NCBI GenBank assembly: GCA_016788115.1
Contig: JAEURR010000009.1
Location: 62,001-126,000, forward strand
Length of the DNA: 64,000 nucleotides
DNA from: Chthonomonas sp.
GTDB lineage: Bacteria > Armatimonadota > Fimbriimonadia > Fimbriimonadales > Fimbriimonadaceae
Direction of reading: 5' to 3'
Position numbers and translations under genes: made by a program. The notes below the pieces were generated by a model. It was not told the DNA's origin and made no database searches. It saw nothing but the letters and a program-made list of their open reading frames with translations. Each line of letters starts with the position of its first letter. The first letter of the stretch is position 1. Of this stretch, positions 1-9,267 are shown piece by piece.

Positions 1-575
1 GGTTCGCTGACGCCCACGACCTCCAGCGAGATGCCGTTCATTCCGATCCGGTTGCCGATGGGACTTGCGCCCCCAAAGAGTTCTTTCGAGACGTCTTCGC
101 TGATGACGGCAACGTTCGCTCGGGCATCCAGGTCCGCGCGGTTCAAGAACCTGCCCGACAGGAGTGTCACCCGGTTCAGTGTTGTGAATTCTGCATCGGA
201 GGCGTTTATCCGTACCGATTTCGACTTCTTCTCACCGAAGGTGACATCTTGGCGGCCAGCTTCTCGGAAGCCTGAGGCGACTTCGATTTCGGGAACGCGA
301 TCAGTGATGTACTTGATGTCATCGAGCTTCAACCCCTCGATCGATCCTTGACGATCGGCATCCTTCAGCCTCCAGGGCTCAAACGTCAGGAAGAGGGTGT
401 CCGAGCCGATCTTTGCAAACTGAGACTTGATGTAGCTTTGAAACCCGTTTGAGATCATGACGATGATCGTCACACTCATCACACCGATGATCACTCCAAG
501 CATGGTAAGGAATGCACGCAACTTGTGCAGCCGTAGCATGCCGAGGGCAATTCGGAAGCTCTCAAGGAAGTTCAT
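1..575 (-). CDS. MacB-type ABC transporter permease, partial (C-terminus beyond window)
   Basis: This is the N-terminal 191 residues of an FtsX/MacB-type permease; the rest lies beyond base 1. The start ATG is at 575. Residues about 20-45 form the first membrane helix (AFLTMLGVIIGVMSVTIIVMI), followed by a MacB-like periplasmic core with the usual run through NASDAEFTTLN, LLSGRF and NVAVIS. It begins one base after the stop of the HlyD-type adaptor gene, so the two are almost certainly co-transcribed and translationally coupled as a MacA-MacB-like exporter of the inner membrane. The ATP-binding subunit is not in view. The substrate cannot be told: lipoprotein release, peptide export and macrolide efflux are all possible for this family. 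Confidence 0.85.
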   Translation of the reverse strand, partial: MNFLESFRIALGMLRLHKLRAFLTMLGVIIGVMSVTIIVMISNGFQSYIKSQFAKIGSDTLFLTFEPWRLKDADRQGSIEGLKLDDIKYITDRVPEIEVASGFREAGRQDVTFGEKKSKSVRINASDAEFTTLNRVTLLSGRFLNRADLDARANVAVISEDVSKELFGGASPIGNRIGMNGISLEVVGVSE

Positions 576-576
576 G

Positions 577-2193
577 TCAGTCTCCGCCCGAGAACGCCCC
601 GAGCCGTTCGGGGCCCTTGTAATCCGGCTTGACCAGGGACTCGCCGCCCTTTAGCCCCGAGAGGACTTCGAGTTGGGCACCGCTCTCGGCACCCACGGTC
701 ACGTCTTTGCGAACTGGTTTGCCCTTGGCATCCTTTGCGGCGAGCATCACGAACCGTCCCTTGTCGTCCTTGCCGACGTACTCGATCGGGCACACGACGA
801 CGTTCTTGCGCTCAAGGGTTGTAACCGTGCACTTGGCGTTCATGCCGGACTTCAATCGGTCATCGACCTTGTCAAATGTGATCTCGACCTTGTACTTCAC
901 GACGGCGCTGCTTGCTCCAGCCGCTGGATCGTTGCTCGTTGGGGCGAGTTTGGTCACGACGCCGGTGAACTCACTGTTTGGGACCGCGTCCACGGTGATC
1001 TTTGCACCCATCTTCAGCTTCAGTCGCGCGACGTCGATCTCATTGATGTCGAGTCGAACCAGCATCTGGTGCCGATCTTCGATTTTGACGATCGGGCTGC
1101 CGCTACTGAAACCGCCGATGCTGGTGACGAGTTCGCCCTCTTGCACCAGCTTTTTCGTAACGATCCCGTCGATGGGGCTGCGAATCTCGGTCTCGCCGAG
1201 GAGTCGCTGTGACTCGCGGAGGGAATTCTGGATTTGCTCGGCGGTCGCCTGCGACTGCCGTACGCTCTGAGCCATGGCTTCGGGGTCACGCAGCGCCGCC
1301 TGTGCATCGCGCAGGCTCGCAAGGGCGGTCTGGTAGTCCTGACGCTTGGTGGAATCTTGAATGCGATTCGCGTTGGCGCGATCAAGCTCGGCTCGGCTCT
1401 GCTTGATGGTCTCTTCGGCACGGGCTAGCGCAAGCTGCTCCTCTTGCTTGAGTCGATCATATCGTGCCTGGGCGTTCACCACTTTGTTCTGCGACAGCGA
1501 CTCGTTCAGCTGTGCGTCCTGGTAATCGCGGAGGCTGATGTACCCTTTGTCGTACTGCGTCTTGCGACGGGCTAGCTCGCTCTGGGCATTGTCCCGGCTG
1601 GCCATGGCGTCTTGGAGTGCCGATTCAACGGCAGCGCGCTCATTCGGTTGGCGTACCTTGACGAGTTCGTCGCGTGCCTGCAGGGCCGACTTGTACGAGG
1701 CCTCTGCTTGAGAGATCGCGCTCTTCGTGAGCGTTGGCTGGATTTTCAACTCAGACTCCAGCTGCGCGACGCGCAGCTTTGCACGGTCGTAAGCCGCTGC
1801 TGCCGTCACGCGTCGTTGCTCCATCTCGATGGAGCTCCGCTTAACCGAGCTTTGTGCGCCGCGGAGCTGTGCGAGCTCGCCTTCGACCCGGTTGCGAGTC
1901 TCCTGTGGGTCGATCACCGCGATCAGCTGCCCCTTCGTCACAAGGTCGCCTTCCTTCACGAGGAGCTTGGCCAGCCGGCCGGACACCTGGCTCTTCACCT
2001 CGACGGCCAGGAGCGCGTCGATCGTGCCGGTTTCGATTACTTGGACCCGGATATCGCCGCGCGCGACGGTGTGGCCTTCTTTGCCCTTTAGGGCCGCGGC
2101 CTCCTTGGCCCTCTTGGCACCATTGAGTGCCATCACGCCGAAAAGGATTACAACGCCAAGAATGCCAGCAACGACAAAGAGAGTTCGCTTCAT
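577..2193 (-). CDS. HlyD/MacA-type periplasmic adaptor of an ABC exporter
   Basis: A 538-residue membrane-fusion protein. It has one N-terminal membrane anchor (residues about 4-24, VVAGILGVVILFGVMAL), a split biotinyl-lipoyl-like domain (VEVKSQVSGRLAKLLVKEGD near 65-85, returning at ETEIRSPIDGIVTKKLVQEG), a very long alpha-helical coiled-coil hairpin of about 230 residues rich in E, Q, R and A, and a beta-barrel/membrane-proximal C-terminal part. It is longer than a typical MacA (about 370) because of the extended hairpin, so it may reach a partner across a wide periplasm. An AGGAG sits 7 nt before the ATG. It is followed one base later by the permease, which supports a MacAB-like tripartite or bipartite exporter. 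No outer-membrane TolC-like gene is in view. Confidence 0.9.
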   Translation of the reverse strand: MKRTLFVVAGILGVVILFGVMALNGAKRAKEAAALKGKEGHTVARGDIRVQVIETGTIDALLAVEVKSQVSGRLAKLLVKEGDLVTKGQLIAVIDPQETRNRVEGELAQLRGAQSSVKRSSIEMEQRRVTAAAAYDRAKLRVAQLESELKIQPTLTKSAISQAEASYKSALQARDELVKVRQPNERAAVESALQDAMASRDNAQSELARRKTQYDKGYISLRDYQDAQLNESLSQNKVVNAQARYDRLKQEEQLALARAEETIKQSRAELDRANANRIQDSTKRQDYQTALASLRDAQAALRDPEAMAQSVRQSQATAEQIQNSLRESQRLLGETEIRSPIDGIVTKKLVQEGELVTSIGGFSSGSPIVKIEDRHQMLVRLDINEIDVARLKLKMGAKITVDAVPNSEFTGVVTKLAPTSNDPAAGASSAVVKYKVEITFDKVDDRLKSGMNAKCTVTTLERKNVVVCPIEYVGKDDKGRFVMLAAKDAKGKPVRKDVTVGAESGAQLEVLSGLKGGESLVKPDYKGPERLGAFSGGD

Positions 2194-2250
2194 CAGTGCT
2201 CCTATTTTTGTCTATTGCAGCCGTCGCTTGCCCAGGGTCAGTCCAAAGGC

Positions 2251-3261
2251 CTACTGATCCCAGGCCGCTCCGCGGACCCGAGGCACTTTCGAACCGTGCG
2301 GATAGACCAGGTACACGGCGCGTCCGCTGGTGTTCCAGGCGTCATCGAAGTCGCGACGCGGGATGATGTGGCGCTCTTGCGCGCGGCGGCCCGGGTCATT
2401 GATAATCGCATCTCCACTGGGGGTGAATCCGACCAGCGCGACCAGATGGCCATCGTTGTCCTCGCGCTGTCCGAGCCCCTTCAAGAATCCGTAGCTGACG
2501 CTGCATCCCACAGGAAATCCGGCTTCGATCCAAGCTTCGAGCTCACTCAAGTTGTTCAGTCTGGTGACGTAGCTGCGCAGACCGAGCGACGCGGCGTAGG
2601 CGGCGTTGAAGGTCCAATTGCCCGTGCCCTTCCAGACCTGGTCATAGACGCCAGCCTGCACTTCGGGGACGTCTTTGAACCAGCGCGGGGCGAACGCTTC
2701 TTCACTCCAATAGCTGATCAACATGGAAAGCGTGGTCGGGCTGCACAGGACGCCGCCATTCTCGTAGTCGCCCTGATTGCGTTTGACGACGGGGATGAGC
2801 CGATCCCATGCCGAGATGCGCGGCTTCCCGGCCGGACGCCTGGACTTGGAGTTTACGAACGAGACGTCAAATCCCTCCACGATCGGAAGTTCGCCGTTCG
2901 TGCCCGGCTGGCGGGTGATACGGATTTCGAACTCGGTCGCGGGTTGTTTGAGCACCAAGGTGTCGGTGTAGACCGTCCCGTCGGCGTCGCCTTGGCTGTC
3001 GATGCTGCGGCGTAGCGGTTCCCACTCGCTCCATTCGCCCAAGCTGTAGAACTTCGTCGCGCGGCCGGACGCGATGGCCCTGACTTCGAGGCGGACCAAG
3101 CTCTGGTCCTTCGCGCGGGCGGTCAGCGATAGAACCACATCGTCAAACGGGCTTGTCGTCTTGATTCGTTGCTCGATGACGATCGCGTCGCTCTGAACAT
3201 GGAACGACTGGAATGCGGTCGCTGGGGCCGTAGCGCCGACGAGCATGAGCGGGTGCAGCAT
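2251..3261 (-). CDS. Secreted C39-like (papain-fold) cysteine peptidase
   Basis: A 336-residue protein with a weak N-terminal export signal and a beta-rich region of about 140 residues, followed by a peptidase_C39_2-type catalytic domain. The probable catalytic residues are Cys173 in VLCSPTTLSML, His272 in DGHLVALVGF and Asp289 in AIINDP. The N-terminal part (SLGEWSEWEPL) looks like a substrate- or wall-contact domain. It lies upstream of the HlyD/MacB pair on the same strand with a 57-bp gap, so it could process an exported substrate, but it is not the C39 leader peptidase that is fused to bacteriocin ABC exporters. The start is supported by TACACT 7 nt upstream (leaderless-type promoter). 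The natural substrate is unknown. Confidence 0.8.
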   Translation of the reverse strand: MLHPLMLVGATAPATAFQSFHVQSDAIVIEQRIKTTSPFDDVVLSLTARAKDQSLVRLEVRAIASGRATKFYSLGEWSEWEPLRRSIDSQGDADGTVYTDTLVLKQPATEFEIRITRQPGTNGELPIVEGFDVSFVNSKSRRPAGKPRISAWDRLIPVVKRNQGDYENGGVLCSPTTLSMLISYWSEEAFAPRWFKDVPEVQAGVYDQVWKGTGNWTFNAAYAASLGLRSYVTRLNNLSELEAWIEAGFPVGCSVSYGFLKGLGQREDNDGHLVALVGFTPSGDAIINDPGRRAQERHIIPRRDFDDAWNTSGRAVYLVYPHGSKVPRVRGAAWDQ

Positions 3262-3268
3262 GCACCAC

Positions 3269-3274
3269 AGTGTA
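3269..3274 (-). promoter_or_regulatory. -10 element, leaderless-type (C39-like peptidase)
   Basis: On the minus strand TACACT ends 7 nt before the ATG at 3261, and there is no Shine-Dalgarno in between. Confidence 0.5.
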
Positions 3275-3330
3275 CGGAAGTTTCCGGAGCCATCGCATCC
3301 TTTGGTGCGGAATCTTGCGTCCCAAACGAT

Positions 3331-4581
3331 ATGCGTAGCGCTAACTCCAAGCGAGCGAGCACCGTCTTGGTGATCGCCGCCGCCGCACTCGGCTACTTTG
3401 TCGACGTGTACGACCTGTGGCTGTACTCGATCTTGCGGAAGTCGAGCCTTCAGGCGTTGGGGTTCCAGACGGATGCTCAGATCAAAGCGCTTGGCGAGGC
3501 ACTGCTCAACTGGCAGATGGGTGGGTTCGTTCTCGGCGCGATCTTCTTCGGGATTCTCGCAGATAAGCGCGGACGGCTGACCGTGCTTTTTGGATCCATC
3601 CTCCTGTACTCAGCTGCCAACATCGCGAACGGGTTTGTCCACTCGATTCCTCAGTACGCAGCATGCCGATTCGTTGCCGGCATCGGTTTGGCGGGTGAGT
3701 TGGGCGCAGGCATCGCGCTCGTGAGCGAACTCGTCAGCAAAGAGCATCGTGGTTGGGCCACAACGCTCGTCGCTACCGTGGGCGTCGCGGGCTCGGTCGC
3801 CGCGGCGATGTTCGGCAAGATGTTTGATTGGCGAATCAGCTACTGGATCGGCGGAGGTATGGGGCTCGCGCTGCTACTCCTACGCATCGGCGTCTACGAA
3901 TCGGGCATGTTCGCCAAGCTCGCAGAGCGCGATGATGTGCGACGGGGCGACCTCTTGGGGTTGGTATCGAGTTGGGAACAGTTCAAGCGGTACTTGGCAA
4001 CGATTTTTTGCGGCCTGCCGGTTTGGTACTTCGCCGGGCTGTTCATGGTCTTCAGTCCCGAGCTGCAGAAAGGGCTCGGCATCGATCCCGCCCGAAGTGC
4101 CCCTGAGATCATCATGATCTCGGCGATTGGCCTGACCGTCGGAGACGTTCTCTTCGGCGGTCTGAGCCAAGTTTGGAAGAGCCGCCGCTGGGCGTTCATT
4201 TCTGCCTTTGCGTTGATGACGGTCGCCATCGCCACGATCATCCTCGTCGCTCGGGATGCGACCCTGTTCTACTGGCTTATGTTCATCGCCGGAGTGGGGG
4301 CAGGCTACTGGGCGGTGTTCGTGACTACGGCGGGTGAGGTCTTTGGCACGAACCTCCGCGGCACCGTCGCTATCACCGCTCCTAGTTTCGTGCGGGGCAT
4401 GGTAATCCCGCTCACCATGCTGCGCAACGCACTCACGCCGAACATGGGGTTCATCGGATCGACGGTGGCGCTCGGAATTGGGGTGCTGGTGCTGGGAGTA
4501 CTCGCAGTGTGGAAGCTCCCGGAGACCTATGCTCGCGATCTCGACTTCTACGAAACCATTGCAGATCAGACTCCGGCGTAA
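3331..4581 (+). CDS. MFS transporter (metabolite:H+ symporter-like)
   Basis: A 416-residue inner-membrane protein with about 12 hydrophobic helices. The first carries FVDVYDLWLY, the acidic helix-1 motif of the sugar-phosphate/metabolite:H+ symporter branch, and the helix 2-3 loop has the MFS signature region ILADKRGRLTVLFGS (family A motif GxxxDRxGRR). The C-terminal half repeats this layout. The ATG at 3331 is chosen because the frame further upstream has no hydrophobic start and overlaps the divergent peptidase gene. The 69-bp space to the divergent C39-like gene at 3261 must hold both promoters. The substrate is not predictable: phosphate, organic acids and sugars are all seen in this branch. 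Confidence 0.85.
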   Translation: MRSANSKRASTVLVIAAAALGYFVDVYDLWLYSILRKSSLQALGFQTDAQIKALGEALLNWQMGGFVLGAIFFGILADKRGRLTVLFGSILLYSAANIANGFVHSIPQYAACRFVAGIGLAGELGAGIALVSELVSKEHRGWATTLVATVGVAGSVAAAMFGKMFDWRISYWIGGGMGLALLLLRIGVYESGMFAKLAERDDVRRGDLLGLVSSWEQFKRYLATIFCGLPVWYFAGLFMVFSPELQKGLGIDPARSAPEIIMISAIGLTVGDVLFGGLSQVWKSRRWAFISAFALMTVAIATIILVARDATLFYWLMFIAGVGAGYWAVFVTTAGEVFGTNLRGTVAITAPSFVRGMVIPLTMLRNALTPNMGFIGSTVALGIGVLVLGVLAVWKLPETYARDLDFYETIADQTPA

Positions 4582-4584
4582 ACT
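4579..4584 (+). promoter_or_regulatory. -10 element, leaderless-type (CorA gene)
   Basis: TAAACT overlaps the stop codon of the MFS gene and ends 6 nt before the GTG start of the CorA gene. Confidence 0.45.
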
Positions 4585-4590
4585 AGGCGG

Positions 4591-5580
4591 GTGTTAGGCG
4601 AGCTTCACCACGGCGACGGGTACGAGTACCAAGCGAGTTGCAGGCTTCATGGCGACGGCTGCAAACCGGTGGTCCCAGAAGACATCGACAAAATGGTCGC
4701 GACGCCGGGGGCGGTGGTGTGGATCAATCTTGTGGTGTCCGATCCCGAGCGCGCACGCGCCGATCTAACCGCACTCTTCGGACTCGATGCCTCCGCGATC
4801 GACCACGTCCTGGTAAACGAGGTCTCGACCTTTCAAGAGTCTGAGGGGGACTTGTTCCTGTGTGTCCGCAAGGTGAGCACCGAGGCATTGCCCGAGCGTT
4901 ACCAAGCCATCGGGGTCCGGCTGACCAATGAACTCATGATCACGATCAGCGGTCGCCGGTCAAAGTCGCTTGATCGCTGGTTCGAGCGCTGGCACCAGTA
5001 TCCTGAGCAAGTAGGGGATCGTCCCTCTCAACTCTTGGCTAATCTGATCGACGAAGTCGTCGACGACTACTATCCCGTGCTGGACCGACTCGAAGACGAC
5101 ATTGACGCGATGGAGACGCGAATCTTTTCGGACGAACCTCCTAGCAGCCAAGAGATGCTCGTCTTCAAGCGCAGAATGCTCGACCTCAGGCGGAACGCGA
5201 CACCGCTGCGAGATATCGTCAACTCGCTCTTGCGCAGGGATATCACGACGATCCCCATGGACGACAAGCCGCTCTTTCAAGATCTGTACGACCACGCACT
5301 TCGTCTGATCGAGCGAGTAGACATGAACCGCGATCTGCTCGGAGATCTGCTCGACGCTCGGCTTGGCGTGATCTCGAATAACATGAACCAAATCATGAAG
5401 GTGCTCACGGTGGTGAGTACGATCCTCATGTCGATCTCGCTCATCAGCGGCATCTACGGGATGAATTTCGACTCGATGCCCGAGCTCCACTGGCGGTATG
5501 GGTATCCACTCGTTCTCGGGAGCATGGCCGTGATCGTGGCCTTCGAACTGTGGATCTTTCGCCGGATCGGTTGGCTGTAG
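4591..5580 (+). CDS. corA: CorA-family divalent metal ion channel (Mg2+/Co2+)
   Basis: A 329-residue protein with an alpha/beta cytosolic domain, a long acidic helix bundle (about residues 150-260), and two C-terminal membrane helices. The signature GMN tripeptide occurs in ISGIYGMNFDSMPELHW, just after the first helix, and is the pore-mouth selectivity element of CorA pentamers. The C-terminus has basic residues (FRRIGWL) after helix 2, as is usual. The start is GTG at 4591. The gene follows the MFS gene by 9 bp. It probably mediates Mg2+ uptake; a ZntB- or Co2+-type role cannot be excluded from sequence alone. Confidence 0.93.
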   Translation: MLGELHHGDGYEYQASCRLHGDGCKPVVPEDIDKMVATPGAVVWINLVVSDPERARADLTALFGLDASAIDHVLVNEVSTFQESEGDLFLCVRKVSTEALPERYQAIGVRLTNELMITISGRRSKSLDRWFERWHQYPEQVGDRPSQLLANLIDEVVDDYYPVLDRLEDDIDAMETRIFSDEPPSSQEMLVFKRRMLDLRRNATPLRDIVNSLLRRDITTIPMDDKPLFQDLYDHALRLIERVDMNRDLLGDLLDARLGVISNNMNQIMKVLTVVSTILMSISLISGIYGMNFDSMPELHWRYGYPLVLGSMAVIVAFELWIFRRIGWL

Positions 5581-5614
5581 AACGATTTGGGCACACTTTC
5601 GCAGTCCATTGCGG

Positions 5615-5620
5615 TAAATA
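5615..5620 (+). promoter_or_regulatory. -10 element, leaderless-type (S9 peptidase)
   Basis: TAAATA ends 6 nt before the ATG at 5627. There is no Shine-Dalgarno, and the first codons run straight into the export signal. Confidence 0.45.
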
Positions 5621-5626
5621 CTCCGC

Positions 5627-7942
5627 ATGGTGACCTCCATCCTCGCCGCCTTGGCCGTCGGCTCAACGAGCCTCGCCCCCACCAACAAGAACATCAACTT
5701 TGACGACCTTTTTCCGCGCCAATCGTGGTTCGGGAAGATGCCGCAGAACATGTCGTGGTCGGAAGACGGCCGCTACTTGACCTACACCTGGAATGCTTAC
5801 GAAGAGCCCGTGGCCGACCTGTGGCTGTACGACGCCAAGGAGGGAAAGGCTCGTCGCCTGACCTCGATGGAGATCATGCAGCCGTTCGACAAGGACATCC
5901 CGCAAGCGATGGTGCGGTACCGACAGGAGAAGGTCGAGCAGGACAAACTGCTGACGCTCGGGGACGCTGAGTGGCGCGACGCCCTCCAGAAGCGCAAAGA
6001 GGAAGCCGAAGCCCGCGCGCGTCGCGGCGATCGGCAGCCGAGCTACGGTGCCTTCTCCCCGACGGCTTGGTCCAAGACGAGCGACGAGTTCATGTTCACC
6101 TACAAAGGGGACTTGTACCGTTGGAAGGTTGCCGACAAGCTTCCGACCCGTATCACGAAGACTCGCGATCAGGAAGCGCAGCCGGTGTACAGTGAGAAGC
6201 CGGGCACCTTCTACTTCCGCCGGGACGACGGCATCTACCGCGCGAGGTTCGACAGCGTCGCCATCGAGCAGCTCAATCCAGAACTCCCGAACAACATGAG
6301 CGTGGGCGGCTACGCACTCTCGCCCGACGAAACCAAGGTCGCCCTTGAGGCCGGTAGACCGCTTCCCGGCGGACGTCAGGTGGACTACATCACCTATCGC
6401 GATCGATTTGCGCAGGCGCAGCGGACCCAGCGCGATGTGGCGGACGATCCGTTCCGATTTGAGAATTACGTGTACGTAGTCGATCTGGGGCCGAGTTCAG
6501 ACGAGAAGCCATGGGAGGTATTCGCCTACAAGGGTGGGGACGACCTTATGGTGATGAGCATGGACGGCAAGCCCTGGAGCGCAGACTCGAAGAAGCTCGT
6601 CTTCTCGACTTACTCCCGGAACACGAAGGATGTGAAGTTCCAAGTCGCGGACACCGGCACCAAGAAGGTCGCCACGGTCTACCAGACCAAGCAGGACGGA
6701 GAGGAGAACACCGCGGGGATGGTGAGTCCGTTCTACATTCCTGACGGGCGGGTCATCGCGATGTTGGAGAACAGCGGGTACCGGCACGCGTGGATCGTCG
6801 ATCCCATCAGCCAGGGAGCACAGCAGCTCACCACCGGCGATTTTGAAGTCATTCCTGTGGGGCTCTCCAAGGACGGCAAGACGCTCTTCGTCCGTTCTTC
6901 GAGCGTCAATCCCGCAAACGGGCGGTTGGAGAAGGTCGATGTTGCGACGGGAAAGGTGACCCCGCTGGCAGCCGAAGTCGCACGCTACAGCGCCATGAGC
7001 CTTTCACTGGATGGCGGCAGCGTGGCCATGATCCGCGCAACTTGGAATCAGCCTCGCGAACTCGTGGTGCGAAAGACCGAGGAAGGTGCAGCCGAAAAGG
7101 TACTCACCAAGAGTCACCGTGACGGGTTCGCCGAGAAGTACAACAAGCTCCAGCCGTCCCTGTTCGATTTCAAGAATCGCAACGGGCAAACGGTACACGG
7201 CTATGTGATGCTTCCGCCAGGAATGAAGCCGGGCGAGAAGCGACCTCTGTTCATGTATGTGTACGGCGGTCCACTCGGGACCGACAACTCGGTGCAGAAT
7301 GGCGACTTCAACTCGACTGCTTACGCGTTTGCGCAGTACCTGACCCTGGAGTTGGGCTATATCACGGCGACGGTCGATCCGCGCGGCTCCTCGGGCTACG
7401 GGGCGGCCTTTGGCAAGGCCAACTTCAACAATCCAGGCGTGCCCCAAGTCGAAGACCTCTCGGACGCGGTGAAGTACCTGGACGCCACCTACGGTGTGGA
7501 TCGCGAACGGGTCGGGATCAATGGTTGGTCCTTCGGCGGCTTCCAGACCCAAATGTGCCTCTATACGGCTCCTGACGTGTTCACGCTGGGCATCGCCGGT
7601 GCTGGCCCCACCCAGTGGCAAAACTACAACAACTGGTACACAGGCAACACCATAACTCGGAGCCCCATTGGCGATCCAAAGCCCGCCGACGCGTTCTCTT
7701 TGACAAAGATGGTGAAGGGGCTGCGCTCGCCGCTGTTCCTGCTGCACGGCATGGAGGACACCAACGTCCTCTTCCAGGATACGGTGAAGGTCTATCAGGA
7801 GCTTCTGCGTGCAGGGAAGGGACCTCTGGTTGAGCTGGGCCTTGACCCGACGGGTGGCCACGGCATGGGAGGCGACATGAGTAATCGTGATCGGCACCTG
7901 ATGTACCTCGCCTTCATTCTCAAGCACTGGGAGCGGAAGTAA
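5627..7942 (+). CDS. S9 family (prolyl oligopeptidase/DPP IV-like) secreted serine peptidase
   Basis: A 771-residue protein with an N-terminal export signal (MVTSILAALAVGS), a beta-propeller-like region (about 40-510) and a C-terminal alpha/beta-hydrolase domain. The catalytic triad is readable: Ser635 in NGWSFGGFQ, Asp711 in LHGMEDTNV and His745 in GGHGMGG. Before the nucleophile comes DPRGSSGYG, typical of the S9B/S9C branch. It probably trims short peptides in the periplasm or outside the cell. It stands alone, bounded downstream by a strong hairpin terminator shared with the convergent dockerin gene. An aminoacyl-peptidase or X-Pro dipeptidyl-peptidase specificity cannot be separated here. 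Confidence 0.92.
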   Translation: MVTSILAALAVGSTSLAPTNKNINFDDLFPRQSWFGKMPQNMSWSEDGRYLTYTWNAYEEPVADLWLYDAKEGKARRLTSMEIMQPFDKDIPQAMVRYRQEKVEQDKLLTLGDAEWRDALQKRKEEAEARARRGDRQPSYGAFSPTAWSKTSDEFMFTYKGDLYRWKVADKLPTRITKTRDQEAQPVYSEKPGTFYFRRDDGIYRARFDSVAIEQLNPELPNNMSVGGYALSPDETKVALEAGRPLPGGRQVDYITYRDRFAQAQRTQRDVADDPFRFENYVYVVDLGPSSDEKPWEVFAYKGGDDLMVMSMDGKPWSADSKKLVFSTYSRNTKDVKFQVADTGTKKVATVYQTKQDGEENTAGMVSPFYIPDGRVIAMLENSGYRHAWIVDPISQGAQQLTTGDFEVIPVGLSKDGKTLFVRSSSVNPANGRLEKVDVATGKVTPLAAEVARYSAMSLSLDGGSVAMIRATWNQPRELVVRKTEEGAAEKVLTKSHRDGFAEKYNKLQPSLFDFKNRNGQTVHGYVMLPPGMKPGEKRPLFMYVYGGPLGTDNSVQNGDFNSTAYAFAQYLTLELGYITATVDPRGSSGYGAAFGKANFNNPGVPQVEDLSDAVKYLDATYGVDRERVGINGWSFGGFQTQMCLYTAPDVFTLGIAGAGPTQWQNYNNWYTGNTITRSPIGDPKPADAFSLTKMVKGLRSPLFLLHGMEDTNVLFQDTVKVYQELLRAGKGPLVELGLDPTGGHGMGGDMSNRDRHLMYLAFILKHWERK

Positions 7943-7949
7943 AAGGAAC

Positions 7950-7979
7950 GGCCCCGATCTGAAGATTCAGATCGGGGCC
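7950..7979. terminator. Bidirectional intrinsic terminator
   Basis: A perfect 13-bp stem (GGCCCCGATCTGA) with a 4-nt loop lies between the convergent S9 peptidase and dockerin genes. A-rich sequence flanks the left arm (aaaagg), so it works best for minus-strand transcription but suits both. Confidence 0.85.
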
Positions 7980-8012
7980 AATTCCCGATGAAGTGGACTT
8001 AGACTTCTAAGT

Positions 8013-9167
8013 TCAGAGATCCGGTTCCTTCTCGTAGTTGGCGTTCAGGATCAGGAAGTCGAAGAAGTCGATCGTTCCGTCACCATTCAGGTCAGCGTAC
8101 GGGTTGGCATCGTACAGCGATTCGCCTGCCGAAGTCTCGTAGGCACCGCTGAGGATAAGGTAATCGAAGAAGTCGATCGCGTTATCGTCGTTGATGTCGC
8201 CGTTGATCATGGTGATCGTGCCGACCGTGTTCGCTCCGTTATTGGCGGTGACGTCCAGCTTGTTGCGGGAGAGCCATTGGTTGCCCTTGATGTGAAGGTT
8301 AACTGCAGTCACGCTTGCAACCGTACCGATCGTGAAGCCACCGCCTGCGTCGGGCTTGACTCGGATGGTCTCGATCACCGCGTTGGTCCCGCCATGTCGA
8401 ACTTCCACCGTGAAGATGCGCGAGGAAGGATCGCCGGTGAAACCGTCGAGGTCAAGAGTGCCGCTGATCGTCTTGCTGAAGGCCTGAACCGTTCGGTATC
8501 GACCGCCCGCCAGGTCGAGCTCCCACGTGTGGAGACCAGCCACCGAAGGGGTGTACTTGATGTTGTTCGTGTTGCAAGCGAAGAGCTCGCCCACGTTGTA
8601 CGACCAGTCGATGTCGTTGGGGTTTGCCGTGACGTTGCCACCGGCGAACTTGCCTTCGACTTCAGTGTTGTTAACCATCTGGAGCGACGCGCGTCGGACG
8701 CCATCGCCACCGATGACGGTCGGGACGCCCGGTCGCGACCAGTTCGGGTTGACCAAGTTGCCGACGAGGATGTAGGGCGAAGGAACCCACGTTCCCGGCG
8801 AGACCTCGAAGTTCGAGTTCAGGATGCCGAGACGGCGAGTGTTCGGCTCCCAGCCATCGTTCGGAGTGTCGATGTTGTAGAAGCGAACGTTCAGCGTGCC
8901 GTTCTGGTTGACTCGAGATCGAGCGTTGCCGCCGAATACCGGAGCCTCGGGGCCGTCCCAGCCTGCCTGAGCGGCCTTGAACTCGAAGTCGGTGCCTGGG
9001 ACGAGACCCGTTGCCGATCCCTCGAAGATGTTCGATCCTGCGAACGTTTCGTTGAGCAGAACGTTAGCCTGCCATCCATCGAAACCGCCTCGAAGATAGA
9101 AAGGCTGTGCAAATGCGGAAACTGTGAGTGTTGCCAATCCGGCAATGAGAGTAATGCTGCGTCGCAT
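8013..9167 (-). CDS. Secreted dockerin-type protein with carbohydrate-binding E-set-like domains
   Basis: A 384-residue exported protein. The signal peptide is MRRSITLIAGLATLTVSAFA. Next comes a region starting FYLRGGFDGWQ with FEFKAAQAGWDG, which resembles the beta-sandwich add-on domains of amylases and pullulanases. A second similar block follows, then a CARDB/Hyr-like beta domain. The C-terminal 63 residues hold two Ca2+-binding dockerin type I repeats (GDINDDNAIDFFDYLIL and ADLNGDGTIDFFDFLIL). The start at 9167 is fixed by AGGAGG 6 nt upstream; the frame stays open further upstream but is non-coding there. No cohesin is in view, so the dockerin may act as a surface-anchoring or protein-protein module. 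A GAATTCGTATTC site in its upstream region matches the LacI-type operator at 53388. Confidence 0.85.
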   Translation of the reverse strand: MRRSITLIAGLATLTVSAFAQPFYLRGGFDGWQANVLLNETFAGSNIFEGSATGLVPGTDFEFKAAQAGWDGPEAPVFGGNARSRVNQNGTLNVRFYNIDTPNDGWEPNTRRLGILNSNFEVSPGTWVPSPYILVGNLVNPNWSRPGVPTVIGGDGVRRASLQMVNNTEVEGKFAGGNVTANPNDIDWSYNVGELFACNTNNIKYTPSVAGLHTWELDLAGGRYRTVQAFSKTISGTLDLDGFTGDPSSRIFTVEVRHGGTNAVIETIRVKPDAGGGFTIGTVASVTAVNLHIKGNQWLSRNKLDVTANNGANTVGTITMINGDINDDNAIDFFDYLILSGAYETSAGESLYDANPYADLNGDGTIDFFDFLILNANYEKEPDL

Positions 9168-9267
9168 AATGGTTCCTCCTGTGGTTTTCCTGTGTGAATT
9201 CAGTAGCCGACCCAAGGGACGACTTGTACTTCTCAAGAATACTTCAGAATTCTCAAATTTGAAGGTG

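Noticed and set aside
2215-3015. A 266-residue plus-strand frame opposite the C39-like peptidase
   Set aside because: The minus strand encodes a recognisable catalytic Cys/His/Asp set and a promoter; the plus frame has nothing similar.
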